From Croceivirga thetidis (GTDB taxonomy: Bacteria > Bacteroidota > Bacteroidia > Flavobacteriales > Flavobacteriaceae), in assembly GCF_012272815.1 (NCBI RefSeq), contig NZ_JAAWWL010000001.1:1080154-1144153 (forward strand): a stretch of DNA of 64,000 nucleotides, written 5' to 3'. Positions 52,712-62,627 of this stretch are shown one piece after another. Within the stretch, counting starts at the first letter, position 1. Every line of letters begins with the position of its first letter. The position numbers and the translations under genes were made by a program. Below the pieces are notes generated by a model. The model ran no database searches and was not told the origin of the DNA. It was given only the letters and a program-made list of their open reading frames with translations.

Positions 52712-55099
52712 TTATTCGGTTCGTAAACTCTTTATCGGATTAACTGATGCAGCCTTAAAGCTTTGAAAGCAAATTGTTATAAAGGAGATTCCTATTGTTC
52801 CTAAGCCCACCAAAAGAAAAACCCACCATTTTATTTCGGTCCGATAGGCGTAATCTTGCAACCAATTATTCATTGCATAAAACGCAATCGGAACGGCAAT
52901 TATAATGGCCACCAACACTAATTTTAAAAAGTCTTTTGCCACCAAATTCATGATTCCAATTATTGAAGACCCTAAAACTTTTCGTATGCCGATTTCCTTG
53001 GTTCGTTGTACGACGTTATAAGATACCAGTCCAAAAAGTCCCATTGCGGCAATAAAAAGGGCTAGCATAGTAAAAATACTGAAGACATTACCCAAACGAT
53101 TTTCTTTATCATACATCTGTGCGTAAGAATCTTCCATAAATCGGGCCTCATAATTGACCATGGGAACGATTGATTTCATGGTTTCTTCAATAAAATTTTT
53201 GGTATTCGCAAAATCTTCAGTGTCCACTTTAAGAATTATGTGCCCAAAATTTCTAAGTTGGGGTATATTTCGCATTGCCATAAATAAGGGCTCAATGGTA
53301 AGGTCAAATGTCTGCAAGTGAAAATTTTTGACAACACCGATAACAGTTCCATCCCTAAATTTTTTCCCTACTGCCGATGTCCAACCGGTCTTTTTAAAGG
53401 CTGCTTCATTGAGAATGTAAGTAGCTGAAGAGTCTGTCGGAAATTCTTTGGAAAAAGCCCTTCCTTCAAGGATTTCCATTTCGAATAAGTCAATAAAATT
53501 ATGATCGACATAACATCGGTAGATGTACATTTCATCCTCACCACTATTTCCATCCCATTCGTTAACAATACCTTGACTGGTAATGTTCATGGGTAGTTGA
53601 GTGCTGATTGAAACTTTATTGATATTGGGATGATTGAGCAATTCATTCTTTAATACATCTTCTTTTTCTGCGATTTCACTTTCAAAATAGGGCACATGAA
53701 CTACCTGTTCTTTTGAATATCCTAATTTTTTATTTTGAATGTAAGATAGTTGTTGGTGTATAATAATACTCCCGATGGCCAATGCAATCGCAACAACAAA
53801 CTGACCAACTACGAGCGTGTTTCTTAAAAAGTTTCCTTCTTTATGGTTTCGTATGAAATTACCTTTTAATGCTCGAACCGGCGAAAGTGACGAAAGGAAA
53901 AATGCAGGATACAGACCCGAAAGAACCCCAATTAATAGGGCAATAAGAATCATTAAGGGCAAAATCCACCAACTGCCCACAAAATCAAAAGGTATAGCTT
54001 GGTCTAGTAGCCCATTAAATGATGGTAAAAATAGAAAGGCGAGAATGCTTGCAATGGCACCACCACAAAGGGAAAGTAAAAAGGATTCTGACAAGAATTG
54101 CATGATTAAGTTTCCTTTTTTGGCACCTAGAACTTTCGAAACGCCTACTTCTTTGGCGCGTTTCGCTGATTTTGCAGTTGCTAAATTGATGTAGTTTATT
54201 GAAGCCAAAACCAGTATTATTAGAGCAATTGACCCAAAAAGATATAAGTATCTTATATCTCCAGAACGCCCTATTTCCATATTGATATTTGACTTAAGAT
54301 GAATGTCTTTTAGGGGTTGTAAAAAATATTCTGGATAGAAATTGAAACCCAATTCTTCATAAGCAGGCTTGGCTACAGCGTTATATCGTTGCATTTTTTC
54401 TTCCAATGCCTTAAAATCGCTGTCTTTATAAAGGGCCAAATAGGCGTGATAGTTATTACTTACCCAATTATCAATATCGTTCGGATAATACCCTCGAATT
54501 TTATAAGAGACTAAATAGCTGTATTGTAAATGCTGGTAAACTGGGGGATCAGGGATTATGCCTGCAACAGTAATTTTTCTGTCTCTTGCGTAAAAAATTG
54601 ACTTTCCAATGGGAGAATCCGAACCAAATAACTTCTTTGATAAAGACTCCGTAAGAACAATGGTATTGATGTCTTCGAATATTTCTTTAATGTTGCCTTG
54701 CAGTAAGGGGACACTAAACACCTCGAAAAAACTGGAATCCGTTGACAATCCCTGTTCTGGATAGGATTCATTACCATTGATTAATAGGGTAAAGTCTTGG
54801 TTCAAATTCGCTACTGCTTCGACTTCAGGGTAATCGTTCACCAAAGCTTTAGATAGCGGTAGTGGGGCCAAGGCGAACTCATTTGTTCCACGATATTCAT
54901 TACCAATTTGACGTTGGGCAACCCTATAGATTCTGTCTGCTTTTTGATGATGTCGATCAAAACTAACCTCGTATTGAATAAAAAGCGCAATCAAGATATA
55001 ACAGGTCATTCCAATGCTCAGACCAGCTAAGTTGATCAAAGTATATTTCTTGTTTTTTATAAGATTTCTCCAAGCGAGTTTGATATGGTTCTTTAACAT
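52712..55099 (-). CDS. FtsX/MacB-type ABC permease, paralog 1
   Basis: 795 residues with the double-length arrangement: N-terminal helix (about 20-42), extracytoplasmic MacB-PCD-like domain, three helices (about 285-390), a second helix and extracytoplasmic domain, and three C-terminal helices (about 680-780). Starts MLKNHIKLAWRNLIKNK and ends NPIKSLRTE. It contains RAKEVGVSKVLGAKK and RTKEIGIRKVLGSS, the paired FtsX coupling segments. Paired with the adjacent ATPase. Cargo unknown; lipoproteins, peptides or toxic compounds are usual for the class. Confidence 0.88.
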   Translation of the reverse strand: MLKNHIKLAWRNLIKNKKYTLINLAGLSIGMTCYILIALFIQYEVSFDRHHQKADRIYRVAQRQIGNEYRGTNEFALAPLPLSKALVNDYPEVEAVANLNQDFTLLINGNESYPEQGLSTDSSFFEVFSVPLLQGNIKEIFEDINTIVLTESLSKKLFGSDSPIGKSIFYARDRKITVAGIIPDPPVYQHLQYSYLVSYKIRGYYPNDIDNWVSNNYHAYLALYKDSDFKALEEKMQRYNAVAKPAYEELGFNFYPEYFLQPLKDIHLKSNINMEIGRSGDIRYLYLFGSIALIILVLASINYINLATAKSAKRAKEVGVSKVLGAKKGNLIMQFLSESFLLSLCGGAIASILAFLFLPSFNGLLDQAIPFDFVGSWWILPLMILIALLIGVLSGLYPAFFLSSLSPVRALKGNFIRNHKEGNFLRNTLVVGQFVVAIALAIGSIIIHQQLSYIQNKKLGYSKEQVVHVPYFESEIAEKEDVLKNELLNHPNINKVSISTQLPMNITSQGIVNEWDGNSGEDEMYIYRCYVDHNFIDLFEMEILEGRAFSKEFPTDSSATYILNEAAFKKTGWTSAVGKKFRDGTVIGVVKNFHLQTFDLTIEPLFMAMRNIPQLRNFGHIILKVDTEDFANTKNFIEETMKSIVPMVNYEARFMEDSYAQMYDKENRLGNVFSIFTMLALFIAAMGLFGLVSYNVVQRTKEIGIRKVLGSSIIGIMNLVAKDFLKLVLVAIIIAVPIAFYAMNNWLQDYAYRTEIKWWVFLLVGLGTIGISFITICFQSFKAASVNPIKSLRTE

Positions 55100-55257
55100 G
55101 ACGATATACTTTTTAATTGATTAACTCTTCATAATAAATTATTGTACCAAAAAAGCAACGTACTAATAATCAATTACTTAAAAATTCAATATTTAAAAGA
55201 GTGTCAATTATTTTTACAAAGGCTGTACAAAATATTGACAAAAAATGGATTAGTAAT

Positions 55258-57672
55258 CTATTCTGTCCTCAGACTTTTGACCGGATTGGCCAAAGCCGAT
55301 TGTATGGTTCTGGTACTGATGGTCAAAATTGCAATAGCCAATGATAAAGCACCGGCAATTGCAAAAAAGTGCCAGCTTAAGTCGACCCTATTTGCATAGT
55401 TCTGAAGCCAATCGTTTGCAAACCACCAAGCAATTGGCGCTGCAATTACAAAAGCAATAAGGACCAATTTTAAAAAGTCTTTTGTTAGGAGGTAGGTAAC
55501 TGATACCACACTTGCTCCAATCACTTTTCGAATACCTATTTCCTTTGTGCGTTGGTTGGTTATCAACATTGCCATTGCGAACAGTCCTACGCAACTTAAA
55601 AGTATGGCAATAACAGAACCAGTGGTTATTAATGCAGCCATCGTTTTTTCCCTTCTAAAGGTTCTATCTACGTTTTCATCGAGAAACGAACCTAAAAATT
55701 CTGCGTTTGGTTCGATTTTTTTAAAGGTGTTTTCAATTAAAGAAAAAGAACTTGCCATATTGGAAGAAGCAACCTTAATGTAAGCATAGGTAAGTCCTTG
55801 ATCACGGTCCAATAAAAGGGTAAGGGGAGCGATATCTTTCGAAATATCTTGAAAATTATAATCTTTGAGCACACCGATTACGGCAAAATCAAGACTATCG
55901 CTTGCAGGTATTCTAGCTAACAATGGATTGCCTTCACCGAGCTCCTTGGCCATACTTTCGTTTATGATTACAGCTTGGGTATCCGTTTCTCTATTGATAT
56001 CAAAACTTCTACCTTCTTTAAGTTTAAGTCCTAAGGTTTTTATGTAATCGTAGTCTACCACCAATACGTTGGTACGAACACTCTTATCCTTATAATCAAA
56101 ACCCCAAACGCTGGTTGACAAACCACCATCTTTTCCTCTACCTAAGTTGTTATCGGCTGCAGAAACAGCTAAAATATTTGGATTTCCGGCTAGCTCTTCA
56201 CGTAACAATTTTACAAGGTCGTAACTATTTTTCTTTCCATTTAATGGAATTGAAATCACTTGTTCCTTATTGTAGCCAAGGTCTTTATTCCGCATAAAAT
56301 CTATTTGGCCATTTAGTACAAATGTGCTGCTGATCAGTAGTATTGCAATACCAAATTGAAGCACAATTAAAGCATCACGCAGATGGTTTTTTCCTGAGGA
56401 ATCCAGTTTTCCCTTTAAAGATTGAATGGTTGTCAGTTTACTTAGAAGTAGTGCAGGATATCCGCCAACAAGCAACGATATGAGCAATAGGAATAGAAGT
56501 GCAGATATAAGCAATGATGGGGAAAGTAGCACATCAAATGTGGCACTACTTCTGAATAAAGATTGAAAACTATCTTTCAACAGTAGACTTAAAAGTATAC
56601 CGAGGGCAAAGGAAATAATAAATACGATTAAGCTTTCACCCCAAAATTGAAAGAAGAGTTGCTTTTTTTCTGCCCCTAATGTTTTTCGCATACCTATCTC
56701 CCTAAGTCTTTGAGAACTTTTTGCTATGCTCATGTTCACAAAATTGACACATGCAATAAAGAGAATGAGAATGGCCACTCCAAGAACTAAATATATATTT
56801 GCCCTACTTACTTCAACAATACCCTTGTCATAGCTAACAAATCGCATTTCTGTAATAGGTAAGAGGCCTAACTGCAGAAAGTCCCCATTTTGGTTGGGAA
56901 GAGCGCCATCTCGTTTTAAGCTTTCAATTGCGCCCTCATAGTGAAGGTTGGTAAAACTGCGACTATTTGCTTCGAAAATTTGTGGGGAAACCTGGTCTTC
57001 CAATTGCACAAAAACCTGATGATATTGAGCATTCCATAGTTCTTTTGTTTGTTCATATTCAGGATTTTTTTCAAAGTGTAGCGCAATATCAAAATTAATG
57101 GAGCTCTGTTCCGGTTCGTCTTCAGAAACTGCTTTAACTGTAAAAGGCTCTTTCTGCCCATTAATTAAAACGGTGATTGTTTTTCCTATTGGTGATTCCT
57201 CGCCAAACAATTTGTTGGCTGTTCTTTTGGTTAGGACAACTGAAGAGATATCAGCCAAAGTACTTGATTTATCACCTTCGAGAATGGGGAAACTGAACAT
57301 CTCAAAAAAGTCCGGGTCAACGTAGATTGCATCTAAACCCAATTCTTTTTCCCCGTAAATGGTAACGGCCTCTTCTTCTAAGAACCGAGTTATTTTATCA
57401 ATACCAGCAACTTCAGAATTCAATGCCTCAGCGAAAGGAGTAGGTTGACTAGTGCCCACTTCGGTACCTTTGGGGGTTTGCCAAGTAATGTTTACCTGAT
57501 ATAGCTGCGCTTTATTTTCATGAAAATTGTCATATGAAAGCTCATGCAATGAATCCATGGTTAATAAGGTAGCAACGCCAAAAGCTACAGATAGCCCAAG
57601 AACACCGATAATGGTAAAAAGTCTATTTTTCCAAAGGTTCCTTAGCGCTACTTTTATATAGTTTTTAAACAT
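55258..57672 (-). CDS. FtsX/MacB-type ABC permease, paralog 2
   Basis: 804 residues, same layout as its neighbours: MFKNYIKVALRNLWKNR start, coupling segments RLREIGMRKTLGAEKK and RTKEIGIRKVIGAS, end NPVKSLRTE. It is 158 bases from paralog 1 and 25 bases from paralog 3, so it closes a three-gene unit with 57698 and 60082. No ATPase within that unit. Confidence 0.87.
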   Translation of the reverse strand: MFKNYIKVALRNLWKNRLFTIIGVLGLSVAFGVATLLTMDSLHELSYDNFHENKAQLYQVNITWQTPKGTEVGTSQPTPFAEALNSEVAGIDKITRFLEEEAVTIYGEKELGLDAIYVDPDFFEMFSFPILEGDKSSTLADISSVVLTKRTANKLFGEESPIGKTITVLINGQKEPFTVKAVSEDEPEQSSINFDIALHFEKNPEYEQTKELWNAQYHQVFVQLEDQVSPQIFEANSRSFTNLHYEGAIESLKRDGALPNQNGDFLQLGLLPITEMRFVSYDKGIVEVSRANIYLVLGVAILILFIACVNFVNMSIAKSSQRLREIGMRKTLGAEKKQLFFQFWGESLIVFIISFALGILLSLLLKDSFQSLFRSSATFDVLLSPSLLISALLFLLLISLLVGGYPALLLSKLTTIQSLKGKLDSSGKNHLRDALIVLQFGIAILLISSTFVLNGQIDFMRNKDLGYNKEQVISIPLNGKKNSYDLVKLLREELAGNPNILAVSAADNNLGRGKDGGLSTSVWGFDYKDKSVRTNVLVVDYDYIKTLGLKLKEGRSFDINRETDTQAVIINESMAKELGEGNPLLARIPASDSLDFAVIGVLKDYNFQDISKDIAPLTLLLDRDQGLTYAYIKVASSNMASSFSLIENTFKKIEPNAEFLGSFLDENVDRTFRREKTMAALITTGSVIAILLSCVGLFAMAMLITNQRTKEIGIRKVIGASVVSVTYLLTKDFLKLVLIAFVIAAPIAWWFANDWLQNYANRVDLSWHFFAIAGALSLAIAILTISTRTIQSALANPVKSLRTE

Positions 57673-57697
57673 GATTTTGAATTTGATTGATGATGAA

Positions 57698-60058
57698 TTA
57701 TTCGGTTCTTAAACTTTTTACAGGATTAGACCTTGCAGCCTTAATTGCTTGATAGCTTACGGTTATAAAAGCAATTGCAAGGGCCAAAAGACCAGCAAGG
57801 GCAAAGACCCACCAAGAGAGTTCGATTCTATAGGCAAAATCTTGAAGCCATTGGTTCATGGTATACCACGAAATGGGTATTGCTATAAAAAGTGAAATTG
57901 CGACCAATTTGAGAAAGTCTTTCGATAATAATGTGGTAATACCTCTTACCGAGGCCCCAAGTACTTTTCGTACGCCGATTTCCTTTATTCTGTTCTGAGC
58001 CATGTAACTGGCCAAACCAAACAGACCTAGACAAGAAATTAGAATGGTCAATAGGGTAAATAAGCTCGCTAGTTTTTGAAAGCGTTTTTCGCTGATAAAA
58101 TTTCTGGCGTAAACTTGGTCAACAAACTCATAATTGAATGGATAGTTCGGGTTATGTTCTTGAAAAACCGACTCAATTGCAGCTAAATTATCGGCAAGGT
58201 TCCTGTCGGGATTCAATTTCATATGGATGGTACCCAGCCACCATTTAGCCCCTTGTATAATCACTGGCTCAATTTTTTGAAAAGGCGAATTGAAAACGAA
58301 GTCTTCTACAACCCCAATGATTTTCCAGTCAGTATTATTGTCTTTAATCGTTTTACCAAGTGGTTCTTCAAAACCCATGAGGGCCACTGCTGTTTCGTTT
58401 AAGATAACAGCAGTAGAATCAGTTGGATATTTTTTTAGATCAAAGTCCCTGCCGACTTTAAGTTTAAGCCCCAAAGTATTTACCAGACCCTCATCAGTAC
58501 TCATACGATGGACGAGGGTTTTATTATCCATATCCTTTCCAGGCCACTCAATTCCCCATGAATTGCTCCAACTTTCCGTCACCCTACCTCCGGTTCTTGA
58601 GATGGATTTGATTATTCCACTTTGTAATAATTCAGACTTTATCGTTTCATAGCTTTGTTCAATTTCGCCTTCAATGTTTACCGCAATTAATAAGTCTTTT
58701 TCATAACCCAGTTTTCGATTTTGAACGTTGTTGATTTGTTGACCGATAATTATAGTAGCCGTTATTAAAATTATAGCGACCGAAAACTGAACTACTACTA
58801 AGACTTTTCGAGGGGTTACCAATGTATTGGTTTTGTTGAAAGTGCCTTTTAGCACAGAAGATGGTTTAAATGCGGAGAGAAATAAAGCAGGATAACTTCC
58901 TGCCAAAATTCCGGTAATCAATATCACTCCTAAAATGTAGAGGTACAAAACAGGATTACCCCAATCCATATTGATTTCTGTATTGATCATTTCTGAAAAA
59001 GAAGGTAGCACCAAAACCACGATACCAAGAGCTACAATCGCCGCAATGAATGAAAGCAGTATAGACTCTCCTAAGAACTGCAAGATGAGGGCCTTTTTTC
59101 TGGCTCCAACAACCTTGCGAATACCAACTTCTTTTGCTCTTTTTTCACTGCGTGCCGTGCTTAAATTCATAAAATTGATACAGGCGATAACCAGTACTAT
59201 AATAGCAATGACCGTAAATAGCCTAATGATATCAATAAGCCCACCTTCTTCTACCCCGTTATTGAACTCGCCATACAAATGGGATCTGGTAAACGGATAT
59301 AAGTAGGTGACCATGTCCGGTGATTCTTTGTCATAGGTCTTTCGTAGACTTGCAACCTTTTTGGAGAAGGCTTCATAGTCAGTTCCTTCTTTTAGGAGAA
59401 CAAATGTGCCCACGCTATTGTTACCCCAGAATTCATCGTCCCAACCTCTTTGTTTTACAAAAGACCAAGGGATGATATATTCAAAATTAAATTCTGAATT
59501 TGCCGGAAGGTCCTTTAGTATGCCAGATATTTTAAATGAATCCCTATTGTCCATTTTTACCACTTGGCCCACAGCAGGTGCATCACCGAACATTTTCTTG
59601 GCAAATGACTGGGTAACCACCAGACTATTTACATCTTCTAAAACCGTCTCAACATTCCCCTCGACCAATGGGAAACTGAAAATTTTTAGAAAACTGGGAT
59701 CTGCAATTGTACCAGTACCTTTGATGTTCTTCTCGCCATGACTAAAAAGAAAATTATAATTGTAAAAGTATCGCGAAACCTCTTCAATCTCTGGGTAGTC
59801 TTTTTTTAGTGTTGGCGCCATCACCTTTGGGGTCGAATTCCATGTCCAAATTTCACCATCTACTGGGTACTTATTATAGACCTGATAAATGCGATCTTTC
59901 TTTTCGTGAAATTGATTAAATCCAACTTCAAAATTCACCCAAAGTAAAATGAGGGCAGTAGCGGCTAAACCAATAGATAAGCCAAAAATATTTAGCAGCG
60001 AAAAGCTCTTGTTTCTGAGTAAATTTCGCCACGCTATTTTCAGATAATTTTTGAACAT
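57698..60058 (-). CDS. FtsX/MacB-type ABC permease, paralog 3
   Basis: 786 residues from the ATG at 60058. The frame stays open upstream to 60235, but those 59 codons overlap the end of paralog 4 and have no family match; MFKNYLKIAWRNLLRNK is the standard start. Coupling segments RAKEVGIRKVVGARKK and RIKEIGVRKVLGAS; end NPVKSLRTE. It contains a YSWTPKVMAPTL-like early domain as in other paralogs. Confidence 0.87.
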   Translation of the reverse strand: MFKNYLKIAWRNLLRNKSFSLLNIFGLSIGLAATALILLWVNFEVGFNQFHEKKDRIYQVYNKYPVDGEIWTWNSTPKVMAPTLKKDYPEIEEVSRYFYNYNFLFSHGEKNIKGTGTIADPSFLKIFSFPLVEGNVETVLEDVNSLVVTQSFAKKMFGDAPAVGQVVKMDNRDSFKISGILKDLPANSEFNFEYIIPWSFVKQRGWDDEFWGNNSVGTFVLLKEGTDYEAFSKKVASLRKTYDKESPDMVTYLYPFTRSHLYGEFNNGVEEGGLIDIIRLFTVIAIIVLVIACINFMNLSTARSEKRAKEVGIRKVVGARKKALILQFLGESILLSFIAAIVALGIVVLVLPSFSEMINTEINMDWGNPVLYLYILGVILITGILAGSYPALFLSAFKPSSVLKGTFNKTNTLVTPRKVLVVVQFSVAIILITATIIIGQQINNVQNRKLGYEKDLLIAVNIEGEIEQSYETIKSELLQSGIIKSISRTGGRVTESWSNSWGIEWPGKDMDNKTLVHRMSTDEGLVNTLGLKLKVGRDFDLKKYPTDSTAVILNETAVALMGFEEPLGKTIKDNNTDWKIIGVVEDFVFNSPFQKIEPVIIQGAKWWLGTIHMKLNPDRNLADNLAAIESVFQEHNPNYPFNYEFVDQVYARNFISEKRFQKLASLFTLLTILISCLGLFGLASYMAQNRIKEIGVRKVLGASVRGITTLLSKDFLKLVAISLFIAIPISWYTMNQWLQDFAYRIELSWWVFALAGLLALAIAFITVSYQAIKAARSNPVKSLRTE

Positions 60059-60081
60059 TATGGTAGTTTTTGATTGATGAA

Positions 60082-62466
60082 TTATTCGGTTCGTAAACTC
60101 TTTACAGGATTTGCCAATGCGGATTTTATGGCTTGAATGCTGAGAGTAAATGATGTAATAAAAAAGGCGATTAGACCAGCCAAAGCAAACATCCACCATT
60201 TGATTGAAATACTGTAGGCAAAAGTGCCCAACCATGAGTTCATGACATACAATGCAATGGGGAAAGCGATAAGTGCGGCAATGCCCACTAAAATGATATA
60301 GTCCTTCGATAATAGAACGACAATTTTAGCAACCCCTGCACCCAAAACTTTTCGAATACCGATTTCTTTTACTTTTCGTTTGGCCAAAAAGGAAATCAAT
60401 CCGAACATACCAAGGCACGAGATAAAAATGGTCAATATGGCCGTGATGTTGACCGATTGCAAAATACCTTCAATCAGCTGATATTGGGCACTGACCTTGT
60501 CATTCAATCGCGATTGTTCATATGCTCTCCGAGAAGAAATACCATTGAACGCAGCGGTGATTATTCCTTCAACTTGTTTTTCTTGACCTTTGACCACCTT
60601 TACACTTAAAAATCGGTGGGTATCCAAACGACTAGGGTCACGATAGATATGCACCAAGGGTTCAACAGCATTCTGTAGATCCTGATAATGGAAATTTTCA
60701 ACAACACCTACAATTGGATTTCCATCTGAACCGGAATTTTTGAACTTTAGGCGCTTTCCTTCAATACTCTTCCATCCAAAAGCTTTCATAGCGGCCTGGT
60801 TTAGAATTACTGGATACTCATCAGGATTATCAATAGTTCTATCAAAGTTTCTACCCATTATTACAGGCACCTCCAAAGTCTCGAAATAGCCATCGTCTGC
60901 ATACGAGCGCCTAATTCGTACGTCGGTATCGGTTTCTGGGTCGTAATAGGTGGTGTAGTTAAAATAGTAATCAGATGGTACGGCTTCACTTGTAGCAACG
61001 CTTTCTACGTACGAATTGGCTTCCAATTCATTTAATAAAGCATTGAATTTTGATTTTGCCGCATCCAAATCTTTGTAATCCAAATCAATGCTCCCCACCA
61101 ATACATTTTCTCTTTCAAAGCCTAAATCGGCATTCTTCATAAATCCGATTTGTTGATTTAGAATAACGGCAATACAGATAAAAAGAATGGCTATGGTAAA
61201 CTGTAATATGATAAAAGAATTGCGCAGTAGAAAGTTACTTTTGATTTGCTGGATTTTTCCTTTTATTCCCAGGGAAACAGGAACTTTGATGAATCGTAAA
61301 GTTGGAAAGATACCTACCATCAAAGTGGCCAAAATGCCAACAATTACAACACCTATAACCACAGGAAAGTCTTTGATAACGTCAAATGAAATACGACCGA
61401 ACTCAGGGCCAAAGGTGTCATTAAGACGTGGTAAGTTGACCAAGAGAAATAGTACAATTGAAATAAGGATTGACACGAAGACCAATATGCCATTTTCAAT
61501 ACAGAATTGAACCACTACACTCTTTTTGCTACCTCCAAGAACCTTACGGACAGCGATGTCTTTTGTTCGACGCAACATGGTAGATGTATTCAAATTAAGA
61601 AGATTGACCAAAATAATGAGAAGGACAAAAAAAGAAGCAGCAATAGACCCGCCAATAATGGTGTCAACTACGGGTATGATATCGGTGCGCATTTTTATAA
61701 AAGGCATCACCTTCATTTGAGCAATCATTGAAGGGTCACTATAATTCTGTTTTACTAACTGGGTTACATTTTGTGCAAGTGCCTCAATGTCTGTATCTGG
61801 ACGAAGCCTGAAGAAGGCCGGTGAGAAACTATTCCCCCAATTGGTTTGTCGTGTAAATGTTGGGTTGTTTTCCAGCAATGTATTCGGCAATACAACACCC
61901 AATCGAAAAGAAGAATAGGGGCTCATTGGCTCGAATACTCCTGTAATTTTTAGGTTTAAAGTGTCGGCCCCAATCAAGGTTTTGCCAACCGGGTTTTTAT
62001 CGCCGAATAACTGCTCACTTACTTTGTGGGTCAAAATGATGGAATACTTGTCTCTTAATGCAGTTTCTTTATTGCCGTATTTCAGGGGTAGGTCAAAAAC
62101 CTCAAAGAATTCTGGGTCTGCATAATCGGTTCTGTGTTGAAATTCATCGTTTTCGTTTTCTAGCCAAATATTGCCCCAACTGTGTAAATGAGTGCCCGCA
62201 ATAACTTCAGGAGATGAACTGACCAACTCATCCAATAAGGGATAGGCAACTTCCCTATATTCAGTTCCCTCATTCGACTGAGTTTTTAAATAGACTATTT
62301 GCTCTTGATTAGGAATATGTTCATTGGCCGTATAGTAGGCGTAGACCGAAAACATTAAGGTCAGAACACTTGATACCCCAATACTTAATCCAATGAGGTT
62401 GAGCAATGAAAGGGTTTTGTTCTTCCAAAGATTTCGAAGTGAGATTTTGATATGGTTCTTAAACAT
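60082..62466 (-). CDS. FtsX/MacB-type ABC permease, paralog 4
   Basis: 794 residues; start MFKNHIKISLRNLWKNK, end NPVKSLRTE, coupling segments RTKDIAVRKVLGGSKK and KVKEIGIRKVLGAG. Likely first gene of a three-gene unit (gaps of 23 and 25 bases to the next two). Its 161-base upstream region holds an inverted repeat at 62536-62560 and a hairpin at 62587-62613. Confidence 0.87.
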   Translation of the reverse strand: MFKNHIKISLRNLWKNKTLSLLNLIGLSIGVSSVLTLMFSVYAYYTANEHIPNQEQIVYLKTQSNEGTEYREVAYPLLDELVSSSPEVIAGTHLHSWGNIWLENENDEFQHRTDYADPEFFEVFDLPLKYGNKETALRDKYSIILTHKVSEQLFGDKNPVGKTLIGADTLNLKITGVFEPMSPYSSFRLGVVLPNTLLENNPTFTRQTNWGNSFSPAFFRLRPDTDIEALAQNVTQLVKQNYSDPSMIAQMKVMPFIKMRTDIIPVVDTIIGGSIAASFFVLLIILVNLLNLNTSTMLRRTKDIAVRKVLGGSKKSVVVQFCIENGILVFVSILISIVLFLLVNLPRLNDTFGPEFGRISFDVIKDFPVVIGVVIVGILATLMVGIFPTLRFIKVPVSLGIKGKIQQIKSNFLLRNSFIILQFTIAILFICIAVILNQQIGFMKNADLGFERENVLVGSIDLDYKDLDAAKSKFNALLNELEANSYVESVATSEAVPSDYYFNYTTYYDPETDTDVRIRRSYADDGYFETLEVPVIMGRNFDRTIDNPDEYPVILNQAAMKAFGWKSIEGKRLKFKNSGSDGNPIVGVVENFHYQDLQNAVEPLVHIYRDPSRLDTHRFLSVKVVKGQEKQVEGIITAAFNGISSRRAYEQSRLNDKVSAQYQLIEGILQSVNITAILTIFISCLGMFGLISFLAKRKVKEIGIRKVLGAGVAKIVVLLSKDYIILVGIAALIAFPIALYVMNSWLGTFAYSISIKWWMFALAGLIAFFITSFTLSIQAIKSALANPVKSLRTE

Positions 62467-62535
62467 GACTGCTCGTTAGTTGATTGACGATTTAATTCAA
62501 ATCGATCACTGTGCCAAATATTCAAAAGGCTGTAA

Positions 62536-62560
62536 ATCAGAATAATAATTATATTCTGAT
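62536..62560 (-). promoter_or_regulatory. inverted repeat in the promoter region of permease paralog 4
   Basis: ATCAGAAT, nine A/T bases, ATTCTGAT: a perfect 8-bp inverted repeat 70-94 bases before the start at 62466. Could be an operator; there is no matching copy before paralog 1. Confidence 0.4.
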
Positions 62561-62586
62561 TACTTCTAGTGTAAAAAAGTTTGACA

Positions 62587-62613
62587 GCCTGTGCATAATT
62601 TATTTACACAGGC
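62587..62613 (-). terminator. possible terminator after permease paralog 5
   Basis: GCCTGTG and CACAGGC, 13-base loop, 15 bases after the paralog 5 stop, followed on the minus strand by AAACTTTTTT. The stem is short, so this is tentative. Confidence 0.4.
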
Positions 62614-62627
62614 CATATCAAAACTTG

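Noticed and set aside
62511-62516. TGGCAC on the minus strand before paralog 4, the -24 half of a sigma54 promoter
   Set aside because: The -12 half at the right distance reads TCGAT and lacks the essential GC; the -24 match alone is expected by chance.
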